Virus record (IMG/VR): IMGVR_UViG_3300015371_000005
Location: 64,001-112,325 of that record
Strand: one strand, 5' to 3'
Source: a virus
Length of the DNA: 48,325 nt
The position numbers were made by a program, and so were the translations under genes. Positions 14,357 through 20,568 of this stretch are shown here, in pieces. The notes under the pieces are model-generated. The model was not told the origin of the DNA. It did not search any database and was given only the letters and a program-made list of their open reading frames with translations. Position 1 is the first letter of the stretch. Each line of letters opens with the position of its first letter.

Positions 14357-15574
14357 CTAACAACTCCCTGGCGCGCAAGCCTGTCTTGCACCAACGTCGC
14401 CACCGTCTGTTGCTGTGCCCTTACCGGGACTGTTAGACGCTAGCGCCCAGCCAGCCCATGTCGTCGGCGTGCTGCCACCAACGTAAATCGGATTAGATAT
14501 GTTGTTCGTCTGCGTGCAGCCAGTGCAGTTGCCAATGTTGAAACCACCTTGACTGATGTTGTTGGAGATGTTCGCGTTGGTCGTTGTACAGTTACCAGGG
14601 TTGCCTCCATAGATCTGGAGGTTCGTGTTCGGACCGAACGTGTTGTGTGCAATGAGAGGGCTCGGCGAGCCGGTAATCACAACGGCGTTTGCAGCGCTTG
14701 CAGGCTCCTGATAAAACACATTGTCGGTCATCTCTGTGTAACCTGAGTTACAGTCGAAATCAACCGCGAGTGTTGAGTTGTTGTAGAAGTAGTTGCCTCT
14801 GACCCTGACGTCGCTGCACCCGTAGCACTGGATCGAATCGCAGTGAACCACTCCGCAGCCGCCCTCCAGAATGTTCTGGAAGGTGTTGCCCGGCCCGATG
14901 ATGATTCCTCTGGGCTCACCAGTGCCCTGGATGCCATCCGACGGTCCAGAACCCGTGAAGGTGCTGTTCTTGACCTGGATGTTCTGGTTGACCGACTTTG
15001 ACGTGTTGAGACCGTGGATGCCTAGGCGGCCCTCCGTGCAGCTTTGACCAATGTTGTTGAAGACGATCTTGTCAATAAGGATGTTGTTAGCGACGTTCTG
15101 CGGAGCTTGGATGCAGGCGTTGCTGTTTGAGGTGAAGTTCGAGATCTGTAGGTTCGTGCCAGATGATGTGTTGGTGCCGATGGCAAAGCCAGGAATCGTC
15201 CCCGGCCCCTCGATGCGGATGTTGTTCGACGTGCTCATCGACAGCGACGAGTACGTAACACTGGCGCCTGGAACCGGCTTGACAGTCGTCAGCGATGCCT
15301 TGCTGACCGCTGCGTTGTAGCTGTACGTGCCATTGTTCAGGCAGAGAACCCCTCCTGCCGGCACGCTGGCGAGCGCGGTTGACACGCTGCCCGAGCTGAT
15401 CGTGGAGTCGCAGGTACCGGGAGGTGGTGGCGTGACAACCGTCGTACCAACTGCGATAGCGATGGCACTGGCAGCGATTGTGCCAGCCACGAGAATGCGA
15501 GCCCTTGCAACGCCGCGCTCGCTACGTAGCAAGCCAATCAGCACTACAAAGAACCGCTTGATTGCTTCGCTCAC
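14357..15574 (-). CDS. Membrane-anchored right-handed beta-helix protein
   Basis: 405 residues. The N-terminus is basic, then a hydrophobic segment (about residues 24-48, ILVAGTIAASAIAIAVGTTV) acts as an uncleaved anchor or signal peptide. From about 55 onward the sequence has the Asn-ladder and short strand-turn repeats of pectate-lyase/parallel beta-helix folds (NNIRIEGPGTIPGFAIG; NILIDKIVFNNIG; VRVRGNYFYNNSTLAVDF; LIAHNTFGPNTNLQIYGG). Cys residues occur in pairs, compatible with disulfides outside the cell. Beta-helix proteins often bind or cut polysaccharide. Its export signal is odd for a tail spike and suggests a role on the infected cell or envelope. Confidence 0.65.
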   Translation of the reverse strand: MSEAIKRFFVVLIGLLRSERGVARARILVAGTIAASAIAIAVGTTVVTPPPPGTCDSTISSGSVSTALASVPAGGVLCLNNGTYSYNAAVSKASLTTVKPVPGASVTYSSLSMSTSNNIRIEGPGTIPGFAIGTNTSSGTNLQISNFTSNSNACIQAPQNVANNILIDKIVFNNIGQSCTEGRLGIHGLNTSKSVNQNIQVKNSTFTGSGPSDGIQGTGEPRGIIIGPGNTFQNILEGGCGVVHCDSIQCYGCSDVRVRGNYFYNNSTLAVDFDCNSGYTEMTDNVFYQEPASAANAVVITGSPSPLIAHNTFGPNTNLQIYGGNPGNCTTTNANISNNISQGGFNIGNCTGCTQTNNISNPIYVGGSTPTTWAGWALASNSPGKGTATDGGDVGARQACAPGSC

Positions 15575-16101
15575 TTGCTTCTCCCTTGCACGCGACCGGT
15601 ATTGACGGCCTCAGCAAATCGATCCCAAACCGCTATCGGATCTATTCCCTTCACAAGCACGCGAGCTTCAAACCAACCAGGTAGCGGTGGCTGAACATGG
15701 CGGTATACTTCAATGTGATTGGGACCTGGCTTCTCTGTAAAGCGAGTGTATGGTGCACTGCGATGCAACAGTCCCAGCATCTGCGAGACGTTGCCGTTGT
15801 GAACGACAAGCCGAATCAGCGGGTACTTCGACCAGGCATGATTTCCCTGACAGGATTCCAGCGTCCACACCCAATCAGATTCATTTATCCGCTTGACGGC
15901 AGGCCAGATCAGCTCATCAACCTGGGACTTCTTGAGAACGCTGGGATGGTAGTAGGGATTGGCGTCGTATGGCCCGTAGTTCTTCGGCAGCTTAGGGCTA
16001 TGTGGGATGGCGCTTTGATGGAACTTTGCACCAGCCGTTGCAGGCGCGACGGCCGCACCAGCCAGTGCGATAAGAAAGCCCCGTCTTTTCACGATCACCA
16101 C
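15571..16101 (-). CDS. Tat-type exported protein of unknown function
   Basis: 176 residues. Residues 1-26 have K-R-R-G-F-L followed by a hydrophobic Ala-rich run (IALAGAAVAPATAGA), a Tat signal. The mature part contains an ESCQGNHAW motif (about 82-90) within a mixed alpha/beta region (WPAVKRINESDWVWTLESCQ; YPLIRLVVHNGN). The family is not recognised. It overlaps the beta-helix gene downstream, so both exported proteins are probably made together. Confidence 0.6.
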   Translation of the reverse strand: MVIVKRRGFLIALAGAAVAPATAGAKFHQSAIPHSPKLPKNYGPYDANPYYHPSVLKKSQVDELIWPAVKRINESDWVWTLESCQGNHAWSKYPLIRLVVHNGNVSQMLGLLHRSAPYTRFTEKPGPNHIEVYRHVQPPLPGWFEARVLVKGIDPIAVWDRFAEAVNTGRVQGRSK

Positions 16102-16562
16102 TCCGTGTAGCCAATGAGGTTACCGGCAACCGTGCCACCAGCTTCAACGATACAAGCTGCCCGGGCGGTAGTAGGCCAGTATCCCGTCGCCTTGGACGGC
16201 AGGTAGGTGCCCTGGCCGGCCACAGCGCTACCAGCACCGAAGCGTATCCACACACCGCTGGTATTGGCGTTGCTGATCTCCAGAACCTTGCGATTGAGGT
16301 TCTGCGCCGCGATTTGCTGTGTAGTGGTTGGTGCAGTCGCGAGCGCGCCGACGACAAGCGGATCGCCGTTAGCAGGATCTCTGGTTGGCAACGGCGCCGA
16401 GACACTGATCGTCGGCAACACGACAGGCAGCGGCGTAGGCGTGTCAACGAGAGTAGCTGCATCGACAGGGCCAAAGGTGACCTTGAAGCGCGAGACATCC
16501 TCATTGCCAACAAGATCTGCTGCGTGTGTCCTGCCTTGCCCCTCGGTAAATGCGTAGCCCAC
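16095..16562 (-). CDS. Hypothetical virion protein
   Basis: 155 residues. The start MGYAFTEGQGRTHAADLVG resembles N-termini of phage tail or neck-associated proteins. The C-terminal part (NRKVLEISNANTSGVWIRFG; TYLPSKATGYWPTTARAACI) has a beta-sandwich pattern typical of small trimeric virion proteins. It lies between tail-fibre-like genes; exact role unknown. Confidence 0.6.
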   Translation of the reverse strand: MGYAFTEGQGRTHAADLVGNEDVSRFKVTFGPVDAATLVDTPTPLPVVLPTISVSAPLPTRDPANGDPLVVGALATAPTTTQQIAAQNLNRKVLEISNANTSGVWIRFGAGSAVAGQGTYLPSKATGYWPTTARAACIVEAGGTVAGNLIGYTEW

Positions 16563-16567
16563 AGTGT

Positions 16568-17146
16568 TCAGCTCCGGTCTAGGTCTAGTTTGGCATCATC
16601 GAGCATGTACAAACCTTGATTGCCGAAAACCGTATGAGCTAGCAATGACAATGCCAAGATCGTCCCGCCTGATGATGCAGTGTGGTATCCAGCAGCATCG
16701 ACATTTTGGGCAGGAACGTCGAACTGGACACCGTTAGAGGTATCATCGATCACTCCGTTTGCGGCAGCAGCACCGAACGCAATCGACTTGCGCGCGTACG
16801 CTGGGGTGCCACCCGACATCTCTTGATACTTGTTGACAGTTCCTGAAGCGATGTTGGTGGTGAAATTGACAGGAGTCCCCCCAGGAGTTTCTGCCAACTG
16901 GAATGTATTGGTTGTCTGGTTGACGACGAAGTAGGGCTTGCCGACGATCAGGCCAGTGCCACCCACCTTGGTTGCGACGACAACGATATCGCCGTTCGCA
17001 TAAGCGTGGGTGGCCGATGTCAGGATGTCAGTCGATGCAACGCCGGTGATCGGCCTGTCAGCTAGCTTGGTAAGCAAACTGGCATGCGTGATCGCAGCGC
17101 CGAGCGCATCCAACATCAAGTTGTCGCCAGCCGTGAAGTACGGCAT
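16568..17146 (-). CDS. Phage tail-fibre-like protein
   Basis: 192 residues. The N-terminus MPYFTAGDNLMLDALGAAIT...HASLL matches a frequent start of short actinobacteriophage tail-fibre proteins. An inserted beta domain (THAYANGDIVVVATKVGGTG...KPYFVVNQTTNTFQLA) is a repeat-type fold found in many virion proteins. It likely belongs to the tail tip or a fibre. Confidence 0.7.
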   Translation of the reverse strand: MPYFTAGDNLMLDALGAAITHASLLTKLADRPITGVASTDILTSATHAYANGDIVVVATKVGGTGLIVGKPYFVVNQTTNTFQLAETPGGTPVNFTTNIASGTVNKYQEMSGGTPAYARKSIAFGAAAANGVIDDTSNGVQFDVPAQNVDAAGYHTASSGGTILALSLLAHTVFGNQGLYMLDDAKLDLDRS

Positions 17147-17164
17147 CAGGGATTCCTCCCTGTG

Positions 17165-17671
17165 CTACGAGGCTGTCAACGTGTACGTCCAGGTGATCTG
17201 AAGCGTGTCGCTGGCACCCTTGGGGATGGCGGTGAACGTGGCTCGGGAGTACATCGTTCCCGTGGTCAGAGCGTTGAACACGCCGGCCTCGGTGATCGTG
17301 CCCGTGCTCGCGCCAGCGGCCCAGTTGCCGATCATCGTCAGCACGGCACCCGACGCAACGCTCGATGTGAGCACGACACGTGGTGACAAAATGCTTGTCA
17401 GGTCGGTCTGCCCGGCCGAAGCTGCGACCGTGCTGGTACCGACTGCCATGTGCGACGGCTGAGCGGTTGCGGGGGAGGAGTCGAGGCGCTCGATGATTGC
17501 CGTGACACCAGTGGTGACAACGAGGTTCTTGACGTGACGACGTGCCTTGACCTTGCCATCAGGCCCACGCAGCACTGCTGTCATCTCGCCTGTCAGGGTG
17601 CAGTTCTCCTGCGGCCCTCCGAGCTTGCGCTCACGCAGCTCACTACGGACGCTCTCTTGAAGCTCAGGCAT
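17165..17671 (-). CDS. Tail-associated structural protein
   Basis: 168 residues from ATG 17671 (MPELQESVRSELRERKLGG); the longer frame upstream is a shadow of the 17664-17915 gene, and GGGAGAAAGC precedes this ATG. The pattern VKARRHVKNLVVTTGVTAI, then later ITEAGVFNALTTGTMYSR, is a recurrent signature of phage tail-fibre or collar proteins (the E.GvF...tGtm.aR motif). It probably joins the fibre-like protein next to it. Confidence 0.7.
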   Translation of the reverse strand: MPELQESVRSELRERKLGGPQENCTLTGEMTAVLRGPDGKVKARRHVKNLVVTTGVTAIIERLDSSPATAQPSHMAVGTSTVAASAGQTDLTSILSPRVVLTSSVASGAVLTMIGNWAAGASTGTITEAGVFNALTTGTMYSRATFTAIPKGASDTLQITWTYTLTAS

Positions 17672-17915
17672 TGCTTTCTCCCATCGTGACGGCATCTGCG
17701 ATCTCCTTCTTGAGTCCAGGGAGATCGGCCGGGGTGTTCTCTTCGATCGCGTCCTGAAGGCCGCGAGCGTATTCGCTGTACTCGGGAGTGCCCTTTGCGA
17801 ACGGGCAGTGGTGCATGCCGAGCTTCTTGTGGTCGCCCGAAACATCTTCAGGCCATTCCACATTGACAAGTGCGCGCCCTGCGGCATACGCAGCTTCTGC
17901 TTCGCCCTTATTCAC
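17664..17915 (-). CDS. Small hypothetical protein in tail module
   Basis: 83 residues. It contains a CPF motif (GMHHCPFAKGTPEYSEYARG) and is mostly helical. It overlaps the following structural gene by 8 bases. A small accessory protein of unknown role. Confidence 0.6.
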   Translation of the reverse strand: MNKGEAEAAYAAGRALVNVEWPEDVSGDHKKLGMHHCPFAKGTPEYSEYARGLQDAIEENTPADLPGLKKEIADAVTMGESNA

Positions 17916-17946
17916 GAAAACTCTCCTTATTGATACTGATTGTCAC

Positions 17947-18345
17947 CTACGCCGACTCTCTGGTGGTCGAGTCTGCGACTCCCAGATTGTCGTGGATACC
18001 GCGATGCTGCTGCGCCGGGGGTGTAACTGACTGGGGGCGCAACGATCCAGCGGCAGGAATGATCCCTCGCGGCTTGAGGCGCAATGAACTTGCACTGCTG
18101 CCAGCTCGCTTGACAGGGTTCTGACGTTGGACCTTGAGCACGGGACGCCGGACGATGGTGTCCGTACGAACACGGCTCGGGTGAGCAGGGACAGTCTTCG
18201 TGTTGCTTCGATACCCACCAGGGCTACGCAGTACGACTGTAAGCCCTTGTGCAACTAGGCCGGGGGCGCCGAGAACTGATCGACGGGCCTGGCCAACCTT
18301 GACGGTGGTTCCGTCAATGACCTTGGTGCCAGTGCCTAGTGCCAT
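17947..18345 (-). CDS. Basic protein ending in an ITD-type repeat
   Basis: 132 residues with a GAGGT ribosome site. Rich in Arg/Lys/Val/Pro (RVRTDTIVRRPVLKVQRQNP), probably largely unfolded. The C-terminus reads GIHDNLGVADSTTRESA, which matches the short D-x-L-x-x-T/A-D motif of the two large adhesins (compare ISDNLGVTDAR in the 791-residue protein). This suggests it contacts the adhesin or was built from it. Function unknown. Confidence 0.6.
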   Translation of the reverse strand: MALGTGTKVIDGTTVKVGQARRSVLGAPGLVAQGLTVVLRSPGGYRSNTKTVPAHPSRVRTDTIVRRPVLKVQRQNPVKRAGSSASSLRLKPRGIIPAAGSLRPQSVTPPAQQHRGIHDNLGVADSTTRESA

Positions 18346-18390
18346 CTGTCTACCTCATTTCTGTCGCCCGAGGACGGCTTTTGAGCTTTG

Positions 18391-18419
18391 AAGCTGTGAG
18401 TGGGTCATGCTCACAGCTA
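18391..18419 (-). terminator. Strong hairpin downstream of basic-protein gene
   Basis: AGCTGTGAG and CTCACAGCT form a perfect 9-bp stem with a 9-base loop in the 134-base spacer between the genes ending at 18480 and starting at 18345. No T-run follows on the - strand, so it may be an attenuator, a processing site or a weak terminator. I see nothing else in this spacer. Confidence 0.45.
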
Positions 18420-18479
18420 ATACTTCTGCTTGCGTTATGTAACTCGCCAGCCGCTCTCAGGCGATACACAGACTATCAG

Positions 18480-18698
18480 CTATGGGTTGCCAGTACCACC
18501 ACCCTGGCTAGCGCCCCCTCCCTGGCCCGTTGAGCCCCCTCCCAGGCCACCGGAGGCATCGGCGCGCTCTTCCGACGAAGCGCCACCAGAACCGGGGCCA
18601 GAAGGCGTAGGGCCGGAACGAGCGGTCTCGCGCTGCTTCTCCTGCTGCTTCTTCATCGCCTCTTTGGCAGCCTTCTTGTCAGTCTGCTTCTTGCTCAC
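18480..18698 (-). CDS. Disordered Lys-then-Gly-rich protein
   Basis: 72 residues from GTG 18698, which overlaps the upstream stop as GTGA. The first about 30 residues are a charged helix (KKQTDKKAAKEAMKKQQEKQ); the rest is Gly/Ser/Pro-rich (GGLGGGSTGQGGGASQGGG). Probably a small flexible virion or DNA-associated protein. One of a series of tiny basic genes. Confidence 0.55.
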   Translation of the reverse strand: MSKKQTDKKAAKEAMKKQQEKQRETARSGPTPSGPGSGGASSEERADASGGLGGGSTGQGGGASQGGGTGNP

Positions 18699-18895
18699 AG
18701 AACGTCGCCCCCACGCACTGCGCGCCCGGACGAGGTGCTGTTGGCGATCACGGCCGACGAAACCCCATTGGTATCGCCACCGAGACGCTGTGAAGCCTGA
18801 TTGTTGTTGGTGATCTTGCGCGTCTTGGGGCGACGGCTGGCAGGGCCACGGCCTCGCGCCAGAGCGCTCTTCCATACTGCGTTTGCTGATGGCAT
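18695..18895 (-). CDS. Small basic protein
   Basis: 66 residues (MPSANAVWKSALARGRGPAS...). It is Arg/Ser/Asn-rich with a possible short helix at the N-terminus. It starts just after the stop of the 41-residue gene. No domain known. Confidence 0.55.
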   Translation of the reverse strand: MPSANAVWKSALARGRGPASRRPKTRKITNNNQASQRLGGDTNGVSSAVIANSTSSGRAVRGGDVL

Positions 18896-18896
18896 T

Positions 18897-19022
18897 CTAC
18901 TTGCTCCTCTTTCGTAGCTTCTTCTTGGCGGGAACCTGAGTCTTGCTCTTGCCGTGGTTCTTCATGCGCTCGACGTTGGCCTTGAGCGCCGGATGAAGTT
19001 CCTGCTTCTTCCTAACTGTCAC
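18897..19022 (-). CDS. Very short basic protein
   Basis: 41 residues from GTG with a perfect AAGGAGG site: MTVRKKQELHPALKANVERM...KKKLRKRSK. About a third of residues are Lys or Arg, in a helix-like pattern. Such short basic proteins occur in phage head regions and may contact DNA or RNA; function unknown. Directly downstream of the composite palindrome. Confidence 0.55.
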   Translation of the reverse strand: MTVRKKQELHPALKANVERMKNHGKSKTQVPAKKKLRKRSK

Positions 19023-19034
19023 GCTACCTCCTTA

Positions 19035-19072
19035 GTGATCAAACTTTGTATGCGCATACCATACACGATCAC
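19035..19072. promoter_or_regulatory. Symmetric composite palindrome, likely operator
   Basis: The 12-bp perfect palindrome GTATGCGCATAC (19048-19059) is flanked at equal distance (7 bases each side) by GTGATC (19035-19040) and GATCAC (19067-19072). The right arm overlaps the upstream stop codon. Equal spacing suggests a dimeric or tetrameric protein site rather than a simple hairpin. A role in control of the small basic genes is inference. Confidence 0.55.
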
Positions 19073-19212
19073 TTCTTACGCTTGATCGGGCCTTTCTTCC
19101 AGCGCTTGCGAGCTGCGAGCACGACACCGGCGTGAGACTTGCGTTTGCCGGCATTGCGATGACCCTTCTTGGCCGCAGCAGCTTTGCGCTTTCCCTTCAC
19201 ACGGTTAGCCAA
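19069..19212 (-). CDS. Very short basic protein, TTG start
   Basis: 47 residues, TTG start with an AGGAGA site: MANRVKGKRKAAAAKKGHRN...KRWKKGPIKRKK. More than a third is Lys or Arg. It overlaps the zinc-type gene upstream. Its start leader AGGAGAAACCAAATTGGC is almost identical to that of the gene at 23761-24048. Function unknown, possibly DNA- or RNA-binding. Confidence 0.55.
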   Translation of the reverse strand: MANRVKGKRKAAAAKKGHRNAGKRKSHAGVVLAARKRWKKGPIKRKK

Positions 19213-19417
19213 TTTGGTTTCTCCTGGTTGATGAGCGGAAAGCTATTTGACTGGCAGAACGACTACAGCCACAGGCAAGGCACAACCATATTTCTTGGAT
19301 GGCGTTGTAGCGCATCGGCTTGCCGCAGTCATAGTGAATGCCGTGTTGACCGTCCTTCTCGATGATACGCTGATCGCAGCACGGTATTGCAAGCTCGATG
19401 TCAATCAGCGTCACCAT
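19205..19417 (-). CDS. Small zinc-binding protein
   Basis: 70 residues from ATG 19417 (MVTLIDIELAIPCCDQRI...). Cys-Cys at about 13-14, YDCGKPMRY in the middle and LCLACGCS further on give a four-Cys zinc-ribbon pattern with about 15-residue spacers. It probably folds around one zinc. It sits among the small basic genes; it could bind nucleic acid or the ribosome. Family unknown. Confidence 0.6.
   Translation of the reverse strand: MVTLIDIELAIPCCDQRIIEKDGQHGIHYDCGKPMRYNAIQEIWLCLACGCSRSASQIAFRSSTRRNQIG
19208..19225 (-). promoter_or_regulatory. Conserved TTG-start leader copy 1
   Basis: AGGAGAAACCAAATTGGC contains the ribosome-binding site and the TTG start of the gene at 19069-19212. It is 17 of 18 identical to the leader at 24044-24061. 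This decided the TTG start. Confidence 0.55.
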
Positions 19418-19419
19418 GG

Positions 19420-19620
19420 CTAGCGCCTTCTTCTCGCGCCTTTCCTCGCCGGCAACCTGCGATAGCGGACCTTCTTGCCTCCTGGCGTCTTGTGGGCCTC
19501 CTTGTGAGCAAGCGCCCTGAACTTCGGATTCCTCTTTCCCTTGAAAAAGAAGAAACGCCATTGCGCCTTGCTGACGAAACCCTTCGGCATCTTGCTTTTT
19601 CTACTTCTTCTCTTAGCCAT
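19420..19620 (-). CDS. Small basic head-region-type protein
   Basis: 66 residues. MAKRRSRKSKMPKGFVSKAQ, then WRFFFFKGKRNPKFRALAHK, then EAHKTPGGKK. The KGF-x-SKAQ-x-R-x-FF and HKEAHKTPG phrases are typical of small actinobacteriophage proteins with no known function. Very basic; likely nucleic-acid-contacting. It ends just upstream of the zinc-type gene and starts next to the tRNA. Confidence 0.6.
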   Translation of the reverse strand: MAKRRSRKSKMPKGFVSKAQWRFFFFKGKRNPKFRALAHKEAHKTPGGKKVRYRRLPARKGARRRR

Positions 19621-19622
19621 AG

Positions 19623-19696
19623 TGCCCGCCCAGGGACTCGAACCCTGTCCGCACGATGCAAACCGGCGGGGCTCTCCATTGAACCAAAAGGCGGGC
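19623..19696 (-). tRNA. tRNA, atypical; anticodon ambiguous (UGC Ala or GCA Cys)
   Basis: The 7-bp acceptor stem GCCCGCC/GGCGGGC with discriminator A and a perfect T-arm (CAGGG-TTCGAGT-CCCTG) are clear. A D-arm GTTC-AATGGA-GAGC is present but is separated from the acceptor by five bases instead of two. The anticodon arm pairs as CCGC/GCGG with mismatches before the loop TTTGCAT. Read as a 7-base loop, the anticodon is TGC (Ala); GCA (Cys) is possible if the loop shifts. No encoded CCA. It may be degenerate or non-standard. It lies in a gap between small genes. Confidence 0.7.
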
Positions 19697-19701
19697 GTAA
19701 C

Positions 19702-19896
19702 TCAATTGTCTCTAATTCCTGGAGCGTCGTTGTAAGGTTGATAGATATCTCGCAACGTGATTGGTCGAGACCCGGCTACGCGCTCACTGACGATCTTTGC
19801 TCGCACAACCATCTCTTCCAGCTCTCGAATCCGCGAGTTCAAGGCAACCTCAATAGCTCGTAATCTGATTATCTCTCTGTCAGTTTCGTTGATCAT
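19702..19896 (-). CDS. Small coiled-coil protein
   Basis: 64 residues (MINETDREIIRLRAIEVALN...). One long amphipathic helix with regular Leu/Ile spacing (RLRAIEVALNSRIRELEEMV) covers the first half. Overlaps the previous gene. It could oligomerise. Function unknown. Confidence 0.6.
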   Translation of the reverse strand: MINETDREIIRLRAIEVALNSRIRELEEMVVRAKIVSERVAGSRPITLRDIYQPYNDAPGIRDN

Positions 19897-20101
19897 TGAT
19901 GTCGTAGGTTCTGATCAGTTCGTGTAACTCCGCTTCACGTTCGAGTACAGCCTGGAGAGCAGGATCGCTGCTCCTATCATCGCGACGAGCACCATTTGCA
20001 AAGGCCCACTCCCATCCACAGCGGATATCAAGAATCTCCTGCTTCCATGCATCGACGGGAGAGACATTTACATTTCTGTCGTCTTGTTGTGTTCCATCCA
20101 T
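19880..20101 (-). CDS. Small acidic hypothetical protein
   Basis: 73 residues from ATG 20101 (MDGTQQDDRNVNVSPVDAWK), with GGAG 5 bases upstream; an ATG at 20134 lies deeper inside the neighbouring gene. Helical C-terminal half (ALQAVLEREAELHELIRTYD). It overlaps both neighbours. Not recognised. Confidence 0.5.
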   Translation of the reverse strand: MDGTQQDDRNVNVSPVDAWKQEILDIRCGWEWAFANGARRDDRSSDPALQAVLEREAELHELIRTYDINDQRN

Positions 20102-20235
20102 GCAATCTCCATGGCAGCCTTTGCCTTCTGCCAATCTTTATAGATAGATTCGTTATCTGGATAGGCACGATGCCCCTCCAGAAGTACTTGATGGGCCTGA
20201 GTTTCGGCAGCCAGGATGTCGCCGGTCTCGCTCAT
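20068..20235 (-). CDS. Small hypothetical protein
   Basis: 55 residues (MSETGDILAAETQAHQVLLE...). Helical, with a Trp-rich C-terminus (YKDWQKAKAAMEIAWMEHNK). Start overlaps the upstream stop as ATGA. No family recognised. Confidence 0.55.
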   Translation of the reverse strand: MSETGDILAAETQAHQVLLEGHRAYPDNESIYKDWQKAKAAMEIAWMEHNKTTEM

Positions 20236-20372
20236 GACAATTTACTCACCGCCTCCTGTTGAGTGCGACCCCACTTGCAATCGTAGGGTGCTGAACGATT
20301 GGAATCCCACCAAACTGCCAGCCATCCTGATTTACCATCAGCGTCACTGCGTGGCCATAGCAATATCGTCAT
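20232..20372 (-). CDS. Small hypothetical protein
   Basis: 46 residues from ATG 20372 (MTILLWPRSDADGKSGWLAV). Compact beta-like sequence with four Trp; a longer frame upstream is a shadow of the neighbouring basic gene. Overlaps the next gene. No function assigned. Confidence 0.5.
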   Translation of the reverse strand: MTILLWPRSDADGKSGWLAVWWDSNRSAPYDCKWGRTQQEAVSKLS

Positions 20373-20373
20373 T

Positions 20374-20568
20374 TCACTTCTTCTTCCACTTCCTGGCGTT
20401 GAGCGCAAAGGTGGCACGCTTGCGAGTCTTCGGATTCTTCGACTTCTTCAGTGCTCGCAATTTGCTTACCGGAATCTTCTTGCCCTTCTTGACCTTGGCT
20501 GCCTTACGCAGCTTGCCACGATTGGCCTTTTTGATCTTGATGCCACCCTTGCGCCTACGCCTTGCCAT
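20374..20568 (-). CDS. Small basic protein
   Basis: 64 residues: MARRRRKGGIKIKKANRGKL, then KGKKIPVSKLRALKKSKNPK, then RKRATFALNARKW. The KGKKIPVSKL...RKRATFALNARKW phrases recur in small proteins from actinobacterial phages of unknown role. It starts in a TAATG overlap with the peroxidase gene stop, so it is translated after it. Confidence 0.65.
   Translation of the reverse strand: MARRRRKGGIKIKKANRGKLRKAAKVKKGKKIPVSKLRALKKSKNPKTRKRATFALNARKWKKK

Noticed and set aside
19205-19561. Longer 118-codon form of the zinc-binding protein
   Set aside because: The extra N-terminus is a shadow of the neighbouring basic gene; ATG 19417 starts the conserved-looking part.
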